64,000 bases of DNA from Hippophae tibetana (lineage: Eukaryota; Streptophyta; Magnoliopsida; Rosales; Elaeagnaceae), in the NCBI GenBank assembly GCA_037013495.1, contig CM072803.1, positions 52,217,627 through 52,281,626 on the forward strand, written 5' to 3'. The position numbers were made by a program, and so were the translations under genes. Under the pieces are notes generated by a model that was not told the origin of the DNA, ran no database searches, and was given only the letters and a program-made list of their open reading frames with translations. This document shows, piece by piece, positions 46,735 to 59,809 of the stretch (the stretch's first letter is position 1; each line of letters opens with the position of its first letter).

Positions 46735-46961
46735 TGTTAAATCTAAGAATTAATTAGGTTAGAAAACATTTATTCAACTTTTATTGTTGGAAATTTGTGG
46801 CTTTATAGAGCCGATTACAACAAAAAAAAAAAGAAAATAGATTTACGTTCTTAACAACCCTAAGAACGTGCAAATTGGTTTATGACCGAATCAAAACAGA
46901 TTGTCCTTACAAAGTGGGTATTATTGTTGAACACGAGCACGGAAAAAGCTGAGCTTCAACA
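46735..46961 (-). repeat. 3' LTR of copia N
   Basis: About 227 bp; ends at 46961 next to the polypurine tract. A poly-A run (46821-46834) differs from the other copy. Confidence 0.6.
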
Positions 46962-47156
46962 TCCTCTCTTAAACTTAACTGTCTTAGTGTGTTCAGTTTA
47001 CTTCTGATATGGCACACATGCCAAGTTTGTTTCTCAGTTTCAAGAAGAGCTCTAATTTGAGAGGTTTAGTCATGATGTCAAACACCTGATCTTGTGTACT
47101 GCAGTACACCAATTCCACTACTGCATCTTTTGTAAGCTCACGTAAAAAATGAAACC

Positions 47157-47351
47157 TTACGTCGATATGTTTACTTCGACCATGTAGAACCGGATTTTGG
47201 AAAGTTTGATAGTAAAGGTATTGTCACAATAGATGGTGGTGCTCATACTTTGTACATGACAAAGTTTTTCTAGAATTCTTCTCAGCCAGACCACTTGACA
47301 TGCACACGAGGCTACTGCTATGAATTCTACATCTGTCGTAGATAGTGTCAC
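47157..47351 (-). pseudogene. Copia N RNase H fragment
   Basis: Minus-strand reading MTLSTTDVEFIAVASCACQ, then VWLRRILEKL and IYCDNTFTIKLSK: the C-terminal RNase H of copia pol, with the catalytic YCDN aspartate kept. Frame lost after MVEVN; the rest (to about 46990) is readable only in pieces. Confidence 0.85.
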
Positions 47352-47474
47352 TACTGGTTGTTTTTTTTAGGATCATGAAACAACCCATATTCCTAGCATG
47401 AGTACGTATCCTGAGGTACTTTTTCGATCATCAACATCCCCTGCATAGTCACTATCTGCAAATGTTATTAAACT

Positions 47475-48110
47475 TTATGCACTACCTTTCTTATAGTTAA
47501 TTCCAATTTCCAAAGTACCCTTCAAATACCTTAGTATCCTTTTAGTAGTTTGCATATGCATCTCAGTTGGTTTCTCCATATATCTACTAATTAGTCTGAC
47601 TGCATACATGAGATCAGGTCTCGTGGCGGTTAAATACAACAAACTAGGGCATTTATATTGAAAATGCCCTAATTGTTGGCAATGGTAGCATTGAACCGGG
47701 GCTTTATTAAAAAGTTGCTTGCCCCTACCTCGGTCTCTTCCTCTAAAATTTCCACGAGCTTTATCTCTTCCTTCAATTTTATGCTCATATCTTCCCCCAC
47801 TTCTTGCTGAATTGATGATGTTCAAAGCATGTTCCTCCTCATGTTGCCCTTGCATTCTCTGTTCATGGACTAACAAGCTACTCTGAAGCTCATCTATGGT
47901 CATGATTGAAAGATCATTGGACTCTTCAATTGAGCAAACGAGATAGTTGAATTTGAGAGTCATGGACCTCAGAATTTTTTCAATGATCACAGTATGCTCC
48001 ATCTTTTTTCCATGCGCCTTCATTTTATTGGCAATGGTCAATGTTCTGGCAAAATATTCATCAACCTTTTCACCCTTCTTCATGCCCAAAATTTCAAACT
48101 CTCTCCTCAA
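47475..48110 (-). pseudogene. Copia N gag-RT in-frame deletion fusion
   Basis: 211-codon open frame. Residues 1-120: gag UBN2-type region ([20 protein letters not shown], then [17 protein letters not shown]) and an Arg/Gly-rich stretch. About residue 140-155: intact zinc knuckle [14 protein letters not shown]. It then passes directly into the C-terminal RT region [19 protein letters not shown] and [15 protein letters not shown]. Protease, integrase and the RT catalytic core are absent, so the protein could bind nucleic acid but not copy it. The frame stays open across the joint. It is separated from the gag start by a frameshift near 48120. Confidence 0.9.
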
Positions 48111-48129
48111 AGCTTGTAGCTGGGCTCGT

Positions 48130-48438
48130 TTAACCTTTCATGGAATCCCAAATAGCTTTCGCGGTTTCCTTATGAAGAATGGTTTCAATGATAGTCCTAT
48201 CAATAGCTTGGAATAAGTAGTTTTTTACCTTTAAATCCTTTAATTTTTGATCTGCGTAGTTTTTCCGTTGTGCTTCCGTTAGTTCACCGTCTCCTGCTGT
48301 GATAGAGATTCTGTGTTCTATCAAGCCCCAATATTCTTTTGATCTAAGGAAATTCTCCATAAGCATGGACCAATGGTCGTAGTGACCATTGAACCGCTGG
48401 ATGGCTGGCTGAACAAAGTTGTTGTTCTCTGTTGCCAT
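48130..48438 (-). pseudogene. Copia N gag N-terminus
   Basis: Starts MATENNNFVQPAIQRFNGHY at 48438, with DHWSMLMENFLRSKEYWGLI and IWDSMKG: the DUF4219/UBN2-type start of a copia gag. The frame shifts near 48125; the following part continues in the 48110 frame ([13 protein letters not shown]), so one indel broke an otherwise continuous gag. Confidence 0.9.
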
Positions 48439-48525
48439 GATTCGCTAATTCCTTTTCTTTTGTTAAAAATCAGAACACTCAATCGCAACTCCGCAGAACA
48501 CCCAATCACCGTTTCTGATACCAAA

Positions 48526-48774
48526 TGTTGAATCTCAGAATTAATTAGGTTAGAAAACATTTATTCAACTTTATTGTTGGAAATTTGTAGCTTTATAGAG
48601 TCGGTTACAACCAAAAGAGAGAAAATAACATCACGTTATTAACAACCCTAAGAACGTGCAAATCGGTTTATGACCGAATCAAAACAGAGTGTCCTTACAA
48701 AGTGAGTACAATAACAACTAACCAAAACAAAACAGTTAAAATAACAATATTGGGGTATTTAATGTTTCATTACA
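48526..48774 (-). repeat. 5' LTR of copia N
   Basis: About 249 bp, inner end firm at 48526 because the primer site abuts it. Matches 46735-46925. Outer end (TACA at 48774) is a guess. Confidence 0.6.
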
Positions 48775-51700
48775 CCCACTGCTGATGTTGTACATTGCAC
48801 ACACGTTTGTGTTCGTAGTTAAAGCCTTACTTGATATATTCATTTCTAGATTAGAAGCTACAATGAAGGAAAAACAATATCTCATATATCTGTCAAAATC
48901 CAAGGCCTACTAATTAATAAGATTCAGTTAACCAACTTTAAAAATGACCACATGTTTATGATCTCGTATCTAGACGTACAGTTGATTAAACTTTATATAT
49001 AATTGATTAGTATTAATTTCAAGCAGAAATTAATTATTTAATTATGGATAGATAACTTGTATATTCAGACCATTTTGTCTTATTAGCATAACATCGATCA
49101 CTGAGAACTTATTCAGATTCAGTCAATATATTAAGAGACCTTTGTAATCTTTATGTATATATCAGTTGCATTATGCTTTTGTATATATATGTACGATACA
49201 ATTTATGTATGGAATTTGAAACGAACAAACAGATTTAAGCCCATACTACAGAATATGAATGATTCTTATGTTCCAAAACATAAGAAATGTTCCATTCCAA
49301 GCATTTGGGCCCATCCTGGGACATGCATGCACTGCTCATCTCTCTTCATCTACATAATTTAGTCTTTATAAATTAATAATAGTTCAATACATACATCTAT
49401 TTAAATTGTAATATGTACTATTAAATTGTACATAAACATGGTTTATTTCTACATATGACGCTTGGATCATATATTATATTATTGTTTATGGGTTTGATTT
49501 ATTGCATAAATGTGCCTGACAACACAGATATAATTTTAGTTGAAATTAAACAATTATTACTAATTTTAGGGAAAGAATACAAGTGTTAAATGTGATGAGT
49601 TGAATAAAATTGTTTAGGTTGGGTTCACTTAAACTCATCTAAATTTAATATAAGATGAATTCCACGTAGCTCATTTTTAAACAAATTTAGATTTAACAGC
49701 TTATAAGTTAATTCTTTTATATTTTTGAAAAATAAAACAAAAAAATAAAATATAAATGTTAATATAAATATTATCTTTTTTTATTTTAGTTTTGTAAAAT
49801 AAGAAAATAATAAAAATTATATCATTTAAATGCATTTTTTTATAATGATATTATAATAATTATAAAAATACTATCATTTGATAATGATATTTCTTAAATG
49901 AACTAGTGATCTCATGAGTCATGTGAGTTAACCCATATAAAATCATGGGTTATGGAATTGTATTAAGTTCCTCATTTGACATACAGGTCGAGATATTAAC
50001 AATACATAGATGACATTACACCAAGGGCTATTAGTTAAATTGTAAAATATCTAGCTATTAAGGTCTAATTATATTATTATTTTTTAGTTATTATTTTTTT
50101 AAATTAACTTTTGATTAATTTTTTTTGAGGTTCTTTTATCATAAAATTTATTAAATTTTCAATTGAACATAAGAAGAGGTATATATGATTTTTTAAATGT
50201 AAAAGTGCATTTTTAAGAATGGTACTAATAATGTCACAGATTGAGTTTTTTATATATTAAAGATTATGTCAAGATTATGTAAATATCTTTTGATTGGCTT
50301 CTAACCCAACTTAATAACTTACGTTTTTCTTATCAAAGATAATACATTTTTAATATATTATTCATAAATTATATTTGTATTTTAACCTCTTTGTCGCATT
50401 CTCTGAAATAAACTGCGAAAGTCTTTGCATATCTGAATATATGATTCAATTACAATATTAAATACAATTAGAGGCAAAGGACAAACCCAATATACATATT
50501 TATTACTTAAGTAAATTAATTTATAAATCTTTTTTTTTGTACGGTTATAAAGTAATCTATTACCTTAATATTGTTAATTAATTTTATCTTCTTCCAAGTT
50601 TTAATTTATATACATACAAAGTATTCAACTTCTAGTGCATGTGCTATAATGTGTTCTAAAATTGCTTAAATATTATATATCGCTGGAAAATTTATTTCCT
50701 ATTTATAAAATATATATATCAGGGAATTGGGTTGCACTAATGATGCCGATATTAATTTAGGCGTTCTAAAAGAATAAATAAATAAAACTATTAAATTTTA
50801 CAACCAGAAAAATAACACTCTAAATGTTGACTTCATATATTTACAATATTAAAAAAAATTAGTATATTATTTAATTTTGAATATCATTTAAATTGAGTTA
50901 TATCTATTTATTATCGTTTAATGTATTAAAATATTGTTTTTGTTGTTATAAGTTTTAGTTGTTTTATTTTTTTATAATTTTAGTTTGTATGAAAAATAAC
51001 AAACAAAAAATAAATTAAACATTGGAGTTTAAAATTTTAAAAATTTCTTTGACAAGAAAATATCAAAATATTTTTTTTCTTAATACAATTCTATTAGATT
51101 TTAATTAAAAAATAATTGAGTTTAAGCTTAAAAATTGAACTTAAAATATCTTATACTTAAATATGATTGAAGTTTCATAAATAATATTGCAACATTTTAA
51201 ATAGAAAATTACATCTTTAATGATACATTCCCTCAATGACTATGTACAACTTTGGTTGAATGTTCCTTGCTCGGTAGAAATGTTTCTTTTAGTTTCAGAA
51301 AAATTATTATTATTATTCTCTACTAGCAGCAAAATATGAGAAGCTATTATATTGGAAATGGTTGCACATAGACAAATAAAGTAATAATGTCTTTTCCATA
51401 TGGTTTCCATTTAGATTGGTTAGAAAAAGATGACATACATGGACATGTTTGCGCAATCAATGCAGAGGACACCTACTTAAGTTTTCATAAACCAAAGTCT
51501 CTTTCCTAATTAATTAATGATTATCTGTTTCTTTTCATTGACAAAATTTATTTATGAAAAGGTTTTCCAGCCGACCGTTCTGTTTTATAATTTTTTTTAA
51601 ATGGTAATATCACAACTAATTATTTAATTATTATTTAATAAAAAGTGTTTGAAATGTATATTTTATATATAATAATTTATTTATATTTAAATTTTATTAT

Positions 51701-52259
51701 TAATGAGAAATAGTCGTTAAAAGAATAAACTGATTTGTGTCAATATTAATAACTTTGTTTTTTATTAGTCTCCTCATTTTTTTGAAATTCTTTTGGAGTG
51801 TATATATAATCATTTTTCTTTTCAAAGGGAAATGAAGTTTTCATTGATTAACTATTCAAAACATTTGATACATCAATTTTCAATACTGGGTTTAACTAGT
51901 CTAGTGCCTTTTGAAGCCAAGACTCAAACCCTAAACAGACAATAATCACATGAAAAATAATGAGTACACCATGGGATCTAATATCATCAGCCAGATTATA
52001 TTTATTTGTTAAAAGTGATGCTTACCCCTAGCATGTGTCAGATTCAAGAACATGATGTGGTATGAGAGTTGATTATTTAGGTAAACAAAACATTTATTTA
52101 TATGCTATTTTTTAGGTTCCTTATTATGTCTTTCAAGTAAAAAAAAAAAAAATACACGAGTTTTGGATAGTAATACTCAAGTATAATCTTTATAATTATC
52201 ATGTATATTTAGAAATACATTCATACATTCATGAGCACATTGAATAACACTTATAATTA
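48775..52259. other. AT-rich intergenic DNA, no gene seen
   Basis: 3.5 kb, mostly above three-quarters A+T by eye. No frame longer than about 70 codons, no family motif, no paired terminal repeats recognised. The open frame at 49153-49362 has no features. Possibly the oldest, unalignable layer of the region. Confidence 0.55.
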
Positions 52260-52431
52260 TATATGTGTTGCTCAAATTATTGTTGCTAAAATATAGCTTA
52301 AAATATAGGTTAAAATATAACCTAAAATCTTTGATTTCTAGATGTAGTTTGCAAGCCTTTTTTGCCTAGGAATCGTCTGAATTAGAAAAAAAATGTATTT
52401 CTATAAATATTATAGCCTATTAAGTCAAATT

Positions 52432-52500
52432 TACAATTTACTTTGATAACTTTCAATTGGATAACTTACAATTTACTTTGATAACTTTCAATTGGATAAC
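52432..52500. repeat. 34-bp perfect tandem duplication in LTR E
   Basis: The phrase ACAATTTACTTTGATAACTT plus TCAATTGGATAACT occurs twice in direct succession (52431-52464 and 52465-52498). Confidence 0.92.
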
Positions 52501-53419
52501 GGATGAGAAAAATATGATAGTAATAATGACAACTACTTAATGTGAATTACTAATCTTATTGATAGTATGATTGTCTTTACACAATGGTTTAGGTATATGA
52601 TTTAAAGCTTTCCTATAAATACATGCCTATAGCTCATTGTTTTTCACATCACACATCATTGTTTTTCACATCAACACACACAAAACTCCATGGATTCATA
52701 GCTCACAAATTTCACAGTTTTTATTCATTGTTTTCTATGATCATATAGCTTATTATTTCAAGGATTTTTTTCATGCTTGCATTAATTCATCAAAAATGTA
52801 TTTTGATTTATTGAATTAATTGTCAAGGTTTAAAAAAACTATTTTTATTGATCTTGATGTACATCTTTTTTTCTAAGTTTCTAGGAATTTTCTTGATTGG
52901 TTTATTTGTTCAATATACTATTTTAAGATTTATTTGTAATAAAATCCATCTAGAACACACATAGATACTTTTTTTCTGCTAACCATTTTCAGGTTATTTT
53001 ATGAACGTGTCAAATTAGTGAGGAGCTAATTAGAACATTGATTATGATCTGCTCACAGTAAGATTAGAGACATTGGGGCATCGTGTGTAGGTAGTATAAG
53101 ATGGAGTTTATACTTAAACATTTCATTTTCATATTAGATAGGCTAGGTGGCCTAATAGAGTGGTGGTTTTGCTCTTAGTCATTGTTGTGGCCTAAGTTGT
53201 TTTCACTTACAAATATTGTGTGAATATTTTATTTTTCAAAATTAATTGTGACAGGTGATTGCATGGTTGGCTCTTGTGATTAATTTATTAATTTAGAATT
53301 GATAATTTTAATAATCATGTTTTCACCCTTTCTAGGTTGTTAGATCCATAAATTTTAGACTTTCAATTGGTACGAGGGTGAACATTATATACACTTACTA
53401 TTGTTCCTAGGGATTTTTA

Positions 53420-54420
53420 TCATTAATAATTTTATTGATTGTGATAGCACAAATGATGAGGGACTTGACTCTTCTATTATCTCTATGTGTAATGTTAAAA
53501 TTTTTGAAGAATTATTTCTTAAATGTCTTAGAGCCAAGGAAGAGAATAGTGAGTTACATGAGAAAATAAAAAAAAGCTAAATGAATAACTTGAGACAGAT
53601 GAAAGTTTTTTCTAATAAATTAAAGAAAGATAAGGATAAGTTGTTAGTTGTGGTATCTAAACTTAATAAATTTGTCTACTAAATTAATGGGAGAGGGAGC
53701 CCTCTCACAAGATCAAAATAATATTTTAAATTCTAGTCTTGGAAGTATTAATGAAGAAAACATTAAGCTTGCTAGTGAAAATAATAAATTAGTGCAATGG
53801 ATCAAAGACTCAAGTGAAGCAATCAAGAGACTAACCATAAGAGTTGAATGATTAGACAAACTTTTAAGCATTGGTAAGTCACATGGCAATATAATGGCCT
53901 TGGTTATATGGATGAGAGTTTCACATCTTAAACATCAAAGACCACATTTTTAAGGGTTTTAATCTTACTCATATTACTATTAATTGTGCACAAACAACCA
54001 AGTTGTTAAAACTATTAAATTTGTTCCTAAATGTTATCGCTGTGGTAGAAAAAGGTTAGGTAAGACTAAAATATAGGTTTTTGAAGAATGCTTCTCAATT
54101 TAGTAATTCTTTCCAGGTTTCAAATAGTATGACTCATTATTATCATGCATCTATGCATGTTGGACCATCTCTTAGAATGAATGAAAATTACCATAGTTAA
54201 ATATAATATAGATCTTTTAAACAATTTTCATCTCAAACATAAGACAAATAGTTAGTTTAAAGTGGCTAAAAAACTTCACTTTCATGTCATTATCACATCT
54301 TCATTAGGATGAATGTGAAAAATAAATCTAAGGCAAAGAATGTGCCTACGAAGCCTAAGGTAGTCAAACCCAAACGCAAAAAAATAGAGAAACCAAAATT
54401 TAAAAAACTTTAGGATATGA
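53420..54420 (+). pseudogene. Copia E gag remnant
   Basis: Matches the D2 gag. Readable: ALRAKEENSELHEKIKK; coiled coil ALSQDQNNILNSSLGSINEE and NIKLASENNKLVQWIKDSSE (53700-53820); GKSHGN motif (53870-53890); a partly kept knuckle CYRCGRKR (about 54030-54055) lacking the later His and Cys; Lys-rich end (MNVKNKSKAKNVPTKPKVVK, 54310-54370). Several stops and indels. Confidence 0.7.
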
Positions 54421-56185
54421 AAGATTATATTTTTTTATCATCGAATCATCTTTCTCATTCGCCTATGCATTCGCCTATGCAATTTTTATTGAGTGCTTAA
54501 ATATTCTTAGGTGAAAAAGTTCGTATTTTGTTTTTTATTTTAAACTTTTTTTGGTTTATTGCTTAAGTTTTAATTTACAATGTATCTATATATATATATT
54601 CAGTGTTTCCCAACAAGGTCTAATGGGTCTAATAGTATAGACACTCACACAATCTTGTTCTTTAAATCAATTTGATGATTTATTGGACAAATCTTTCAAG
54701 AAAACTTATTCAAACATAGGAATAAGTTATATGTATTTATAAATGTTGTCATGAACTTCTTCAGATACTCACTGAATACATATGTATGTTATGTATGAAG
54801 TTTATAGTTATTATTGAAAAATTCTAGGACTTGAGTTAACTTTGACTACAAAATTGTATTAGTTCTATTCTTTGCACTTTGAAATTTTTTTTCATTGGGA
54901 GACACCTAGCTTTGAAAGGGCTATTTACTAGAATGTGTGAAGTTTCTATAATGCGTGAATAGAAATACCTCACAACTAATGTCAAATTCATTATACTAGG
55001 TGTATGGCTCATGTATGAATTAAAATAAAAAAATAAAAATTAAATAATAATTTAAAAGGAAATTTGCATACAATAAAATATATTTCATTAGCATGCATTA
55101 GAAGAAAGATTCAAAATATATGCCTCTTTAAAATTGTTTCTCTCTTGGTTAAAATTATTTCTTAAAGTAAGATTAAGGACTCTATTGTAATTTTGTAAGA
55201 TGTGTGATACTCCTTGAATTGGGTCTTTCCTAGTTAGTCATAAATGAATAAATTGACATACTAATGTGTTTCATCCTATATACTATCTTAAATGAATGTC
55301 AATATTGGTTAATTACTTGTTCTTAACTACCTGTATGCCATGTTAAGTTTAATGATGTGACTGAACGATAATCAAAATTAGAGCTAAACTTCTTTTAAAC
55401 TTGATTGTGTGACTACCTTGCTTAAATGAATTCATTACTCATAGAGGGATTTTTTGCAGGTACGAGGTGTATTTGTCATATTTTTCATATTTGTCATTTT
55501 TTTGTCTTTTCGTATGTCAAAAGAGGGAAGAGATGATTCACATCACATGCATTCATATTTTATTATATGGTTATGCATATAGGGGAGATAAATTATGGTG
55601 AGGATGATCCGTATCATTAATTGAAGAAATGTGACACAATAATTGAATATATGATTGTTGTAGGGTCATTCCTTGGTTTACAAGGTTCAAGGATTTTCAA
55701 GTTATGATTATGTGTATGTGTGTATCTATTTCTGGTTCTCTTTTCCCTATAATGTCATTATTTTGAAAAAATAATAATGTGTACTGATGAGGACTATATT
55801 GCTAGTACTAGGTATTATGGACGATAAGGACTATTTTAATTTATGCTCCCTAATAGAGAGTACAAAGGTCCTTATTTTAAATTTTCCATATGTTGTATCC
55901 CTGAGTACTAAATGTTGAGGTTTTATGGTAGAGAGTTAATAACAGGAAGGCTTTGGAATTAAGGGAAAAGGCTCTTATGAAGAGCAAAGACTCTATTTAA
56001 AGGTCCTTGTCCTAGGTACATTAGTAGGATTTTCCAATAGTGAGTCTCATACTTCATGAGTTTTCATAGTTATTGATGATTGAAGACTTTTGAAGTATTC
56101 TCAAAAGTATTCGTTGGTAGCTTTTGTGTCATGTCTTTTCAACTATTCAACAATAAGACTTGAAAATTTTTCCTGGGGGAGTTTT
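54421..56185. other. Non-coding tail of E and unassigned sequence
   Basis: 54660-55260 aligns with D1's tail. From 55520 to 56185 nothing was recognised except a polypurine-like CCTGGGGGAG at 56172-56181, immediately before an LTR-like start. Confidence 0.45.
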
Positions 56186-56340
56186 TGTTGAGGAGTCCCA
56201 CATCGACCAGTGAAGCCAGCAAAGTGCTAGTTATAAGGTCATGGCAACCCTTCCTCTTTAAGAGCTCTTTTGGAGGGAGTTAGATCATGGATTTCTACAG
56301 TTTTAACCCTTGTTGGCTAGGGATTTAAGCATTTTTACAA
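56186..56340 (+). repeat. LTR-like start (TGTTGAGGAGTCCCACATCG)
   Basis: Begins with the TGTTGA..TCCCACATCG text common at the starts of plant LTRs and is preceded by a polypurine-like tract. It is followed by TATAAGGTCATGG and CTCTTTAAGAGCTCTTTTGG. No matching second copy was seen, so LTR length and family are open. Confidence 0.5.
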
Positions 56341-59105
56341 GCTACAATGCGTTTATCATTACCAAGGGATCATGGGTGGAAGTTCAAGGCATTTTTTTAA
56401 TTAGTAATGCCTACCCATTATATGAGGGGCTATGAAAGGATTGGTGCATTATTTTGGGTGGTTGGAGGTATTCAACCATTTTCTTTTCTCATTTTCTCAA
56501 ATGTTTTGCATATTTTGAAACCATATATCTCTCTCGGGCCATTTTTGAGCTTTCCTTAATTCTTTGAAACTTTCTTTTTGGTAGGTTCTATTTATTTAGG
56601 TCATTTTCTTTGATTTTTCTTTTTACGTCCCAATTTCCTTTATGTTGTTCTACTTGTATTCCTAATATTTTGATTTTCTTTTACTCTTTTTGGCTATAAA
56701 TGGGCTTGCTCTTGGGTTCTCTGGTCTTTTGCTTATTTCATGGTGTTCATAATTTATTTTCTTACATTTTTTAAGGTATTCCCTTTCTTTGATTATCCCT
56801 ACTTAGCTTCTTTTTTCTTTAGTTCTGTTTATGTTTTCTATAAAATTTCCCTCAAATTTTTAAAAATATCTCAACAAGGATTGAGAAGTAGTAATTATAG
56901 GATTGATAATCTTGTTGGGAAGAGCAAGAGAACTGGAGAGAATTTGGAACCTCACTTTCATAATTTGGAAGGAATAACCTATTTCCCCTCTTTAGGATGA
57001 GGTTCGCCCCTATCATTTTTCTTCCAAAGATGAGGGAGATGAACCCAAAGTTGGACTCACTACTTTTTTTAGTGACATAAGTAGTTTTAGTGACTTGGAT
57101 GTTTATTTGGATGAAACTTACAATCTTATTAGTAACGAAAAATCTAAGTTGAAATTTAAAGTTTTAAGGTTGCCTATCTTCTAGTATGAATATTGAGCCT
57201 TTTGGAAGATGACAATCCTACTGAGGTGAGAGGCAGATGAGGAATTTAAAGAGGAAGAGGTCAAGCAATCCTTGCGGTAAATAACACCATATTTCTAAGA
57301 ATAAATCCTATGTTCTCACTAAGGAAGATATGTCTTGTTTTTGCATGAAGTATGGTGTCCTTCAGACTTTTTCATATGCCTTCTTGATCCTAATGTAAAA
57401 TGGGATGATCCATTATTGGTTGCCTTTACTTGATTTTATAAGCACCTTCTTATGAATAAGGTATAATTTTCACTTTGAAGTTCATGAATGAGGTAATTTA
57501 TGCTAGTAACTTGGAACCTTGTCATCCTTTCTTGATAACTAGAGCGTATTGTACGACCTTGGGGTCATTTCCTATGAATTTAGGGTTTATTGATGTTAAG
57601 TAGTTATACCATTTATAGCATGGTGTCGTTGACTTGGGAAAGTAGAATATGAGTCCCAATGTGAATCGTAGGATGACTCTTAGGAAGTTAGTGGAGGGGT
57701 TGAGAAATCACAACAAAGGCTAGATGGATAAAAAATTTCTAGATCACCTACATCCCCTATTGTGTAGGGATATATATAGAAAGCTAATTTAACCATGATT
57801 TATTTGCTATCAAATATTTTAAATATAATTGTTTCTTATGCTTATAATGTTTTATTTTCTTTTTTAAATCCTTGCTTCAGATTGAGGTGGTTTCATGCAT
57901 TATTTGATCCTTCATGGTTGAAGAGAACTTGTCTACAAAACTTTACAATTCTTGTACGTATTCCTATAATTGATTTAAAAGTGTTTGAATTATGAGGCTT
58001 ACGAAAGGTATGTAGCTCATCGTCGGTGCTAGATACTTTAACATTGTTGAAGGCGAGATGGCTAATTTTTTTCTTTTTGGTTGTGTATAGGATCTCAAGA
58101 TCTCAAAATGGCATATGGATCATATTCTAAAACACATGGTTTAGAGTTATGCCAAGAAGTAGGCGAAGAAGTTGGAAGCACATAAGAGTGCAAATAAGAG
58201 AAATAAGATAGTGCAAGATGAAATTCCTCAGAAGATGAAAGTTGATATGGCCTCAAAGATAAAATACATGACTTCGAAGCACCCAAGGGAAGTTTCTACT
58301 TGGGTCAAGGCTCAAAATTCTCCATAGAATATTGAGGGTGGAAAAAACAGCTCACACCATAGCCTTAGTTTTTGGGGAAGAGGGTAGTGATTTACCCCTA
58401 TAAATTTTGCTCAGAGTAAAAACCCTTGGTAAAATTATGCCAATTTTGAGTAGAGGGGGTCCATCTTAGATAATTCTCAGGTTGTGGCTGCCATAACCAC
58501 CAAACTCTTACTTTTAAGTGATAGGCAAAAGTTCCAATCTCAAAGTTACTCAAATTTCCCAAACTTTCCCTATCATACTTATCTTTAGGTAATACTTTTA
58601 ACCTTGTTGTTATTGAATAGTATCTTAAGTGTTCGTGTTAGTACTTAACTTTAATTATATGTAGAACCTTTAGTGTGAAGTTTTTATGCTATAGGCTCAA
58701 GAGGGTTATCGAGACAAAGCCTTAAAGTATGTAAATGAGATGAAGGTTTTGTTCGAAGAGCTAAAGAAGGTAAATGAGGAACTAAGAAAATTCTAGAAGA
58801 GAGATGAAGATTCTCTGTTGGCCATAGATATATTAATGTTTTACAAGGATTTGATGAAAAAAGAAGCTTGAAGAGGAAAATGAAGAGGTGGAGGAAAAGA
58901 TTAGGGATCTGAATGTCTTTGAATCAACCAAAAAATAAACTAGGGAGCTTTTTGTAAGTTTAAGGAAGTAGTTGAGGGAAAAAGATAAGGATATCATTGA
59001 TCAATCCTCTAGAATTAAGAAACTAGATGATAAAATCATTGATACTAAGATGAGTGTTGGGTGGGGTCTAAAATGTGGTGTCATAGTGAAAAGTTACCTC
59101 TGTAT
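56341..59105 (+). other. Degenerate retroelement-like DNA, family not recognised
   Basis: Short open blocks (56870-57000; 57480-57780; 58690-59040) separated by stops and introns or spacers. The last block reads as Lys/Glu-rich coiled coil (YVNEMKVLFEELKKVNEELR, 58720-58780). The order resembles long non-autonomous plant retroelements whose only product is a coiled-coil gag-like protein, but no diagnostic motif was found. Call left open. Confidence 0.35.
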
Positions 59106-59642
59106 TATTGAAGATCAATCCTAACCCAATATAAAGCCCAAGGAAAATAAAAGTTCAATCTATTTTTATCTAAGCTCAATACAATGGAAACTTTTCAAAT
59201 ATTGAAGAAATATTTTTTAAAGAGAAAATCCTAGAAGAACATGTAAAGAAGAAGTGTTTAGAATGTGGTAATAATGTGTGGTTAGAATTATTTCTTAATT
59301 TTATATTTGTGTGGTTAGAATTACATCTTAATTTATTATTTGTACGGTTAGAATTAGTTCATAATTTTATATTTGTGTGGTGTAGATTTCATGGTGAGGA
59401 CTATAAATAACCTCCCATACATTTGGGTTACGCATCCCTTTAAAAGAAAATAAGTCTTTGTATTCTTAGTTTGAGTGTGAAGTGTGAGCTTTCTTTTTAA
59501 GTGTCTGTATTTATCTTCAAATTGTGAGAAGTATTTGAAAAGTGTTATAGTGTCTTTTATTGTGGTTATAATACAAGTAATTTCTTTACTTGTTTGGATC
59601 CAATATTAGTTTTAGAGTTGTGTAATATAAATTTTACTCAAC
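59106..59642 (+). repeat. 5' LTR of copia K
   Basis: 537 bp ending ACTCAACA. It contains a threefold imperfect repeat GTGTGGTTAGAATTA...TTAATTTTATATTT (59276-59375), a TATA-like CTATAAATAACC at about 59401, and leader text. Confidence 0.8.
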
Positions 59643-59809
59643 AATTGGTATCAGAGCAGGACGGTCAGGGATCATTCTTGGTAGAGATCTTGAGTCATGA
59701 GGAGTTTGATACTTTGTAAGTTTATTAGTCAAGCTTGTTCGGTATAGTGAAAGTCTCAGAGGAAGAAGATTAGCCCTCATATTAAGAATGCCAGAATAGA
59801 TTGACTACA

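Larger units (their letters stand above)
46735..48774 (-). mobile_element. Internally deleted Ty1/copia element N
   Basis: LTR-like direct repeats (46735-46961 and 48526-about 48774) share about 190 bp beginning TGTT(A/G)AATCT. On the minus strand the right LTR is followed by the primer site TTTGGTATCAGAAACGG (48525-48509), and the left is preceded by a polypurine tract AAGAGAGGA (46970-46962). Gag starts at 48438. The interior joins gag to RT and then carries an RNase H fragment, so protease, integrase and most RT are deleted. The outer LTR ends differ, so boundaries there are approximate. Confidence 0.85.
52260..55480 (+). mobile_element. SIRE-like copia element E (D family)
   Basis: LTR from about 52260 to 53365, related to D1's 3' LTR (for example the AAAATATAGGTTAAAATATA block near 52300 and the terminal 320 bp). 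A decayed primer site TTGGTACGAGGGT follows (53367-53379). Gag occupies about 53420-54420, then a non-coding region alignable with D1's (54660-55260). A purine run AAAAGAGGGAAGAG near 55520 may be its polypurine tract. The right LTR was not recognised. No pol. Confidence 0.68.

Noticed and set aside
59646..59661. tRNA-like sequence TGGTATCAGAGCAGG as a tRNA gene
   Set aside because: It is only the primer-binding complement of a tRNA 3' end, next to an LTR; no cloverleaf or A/B boxes around it.
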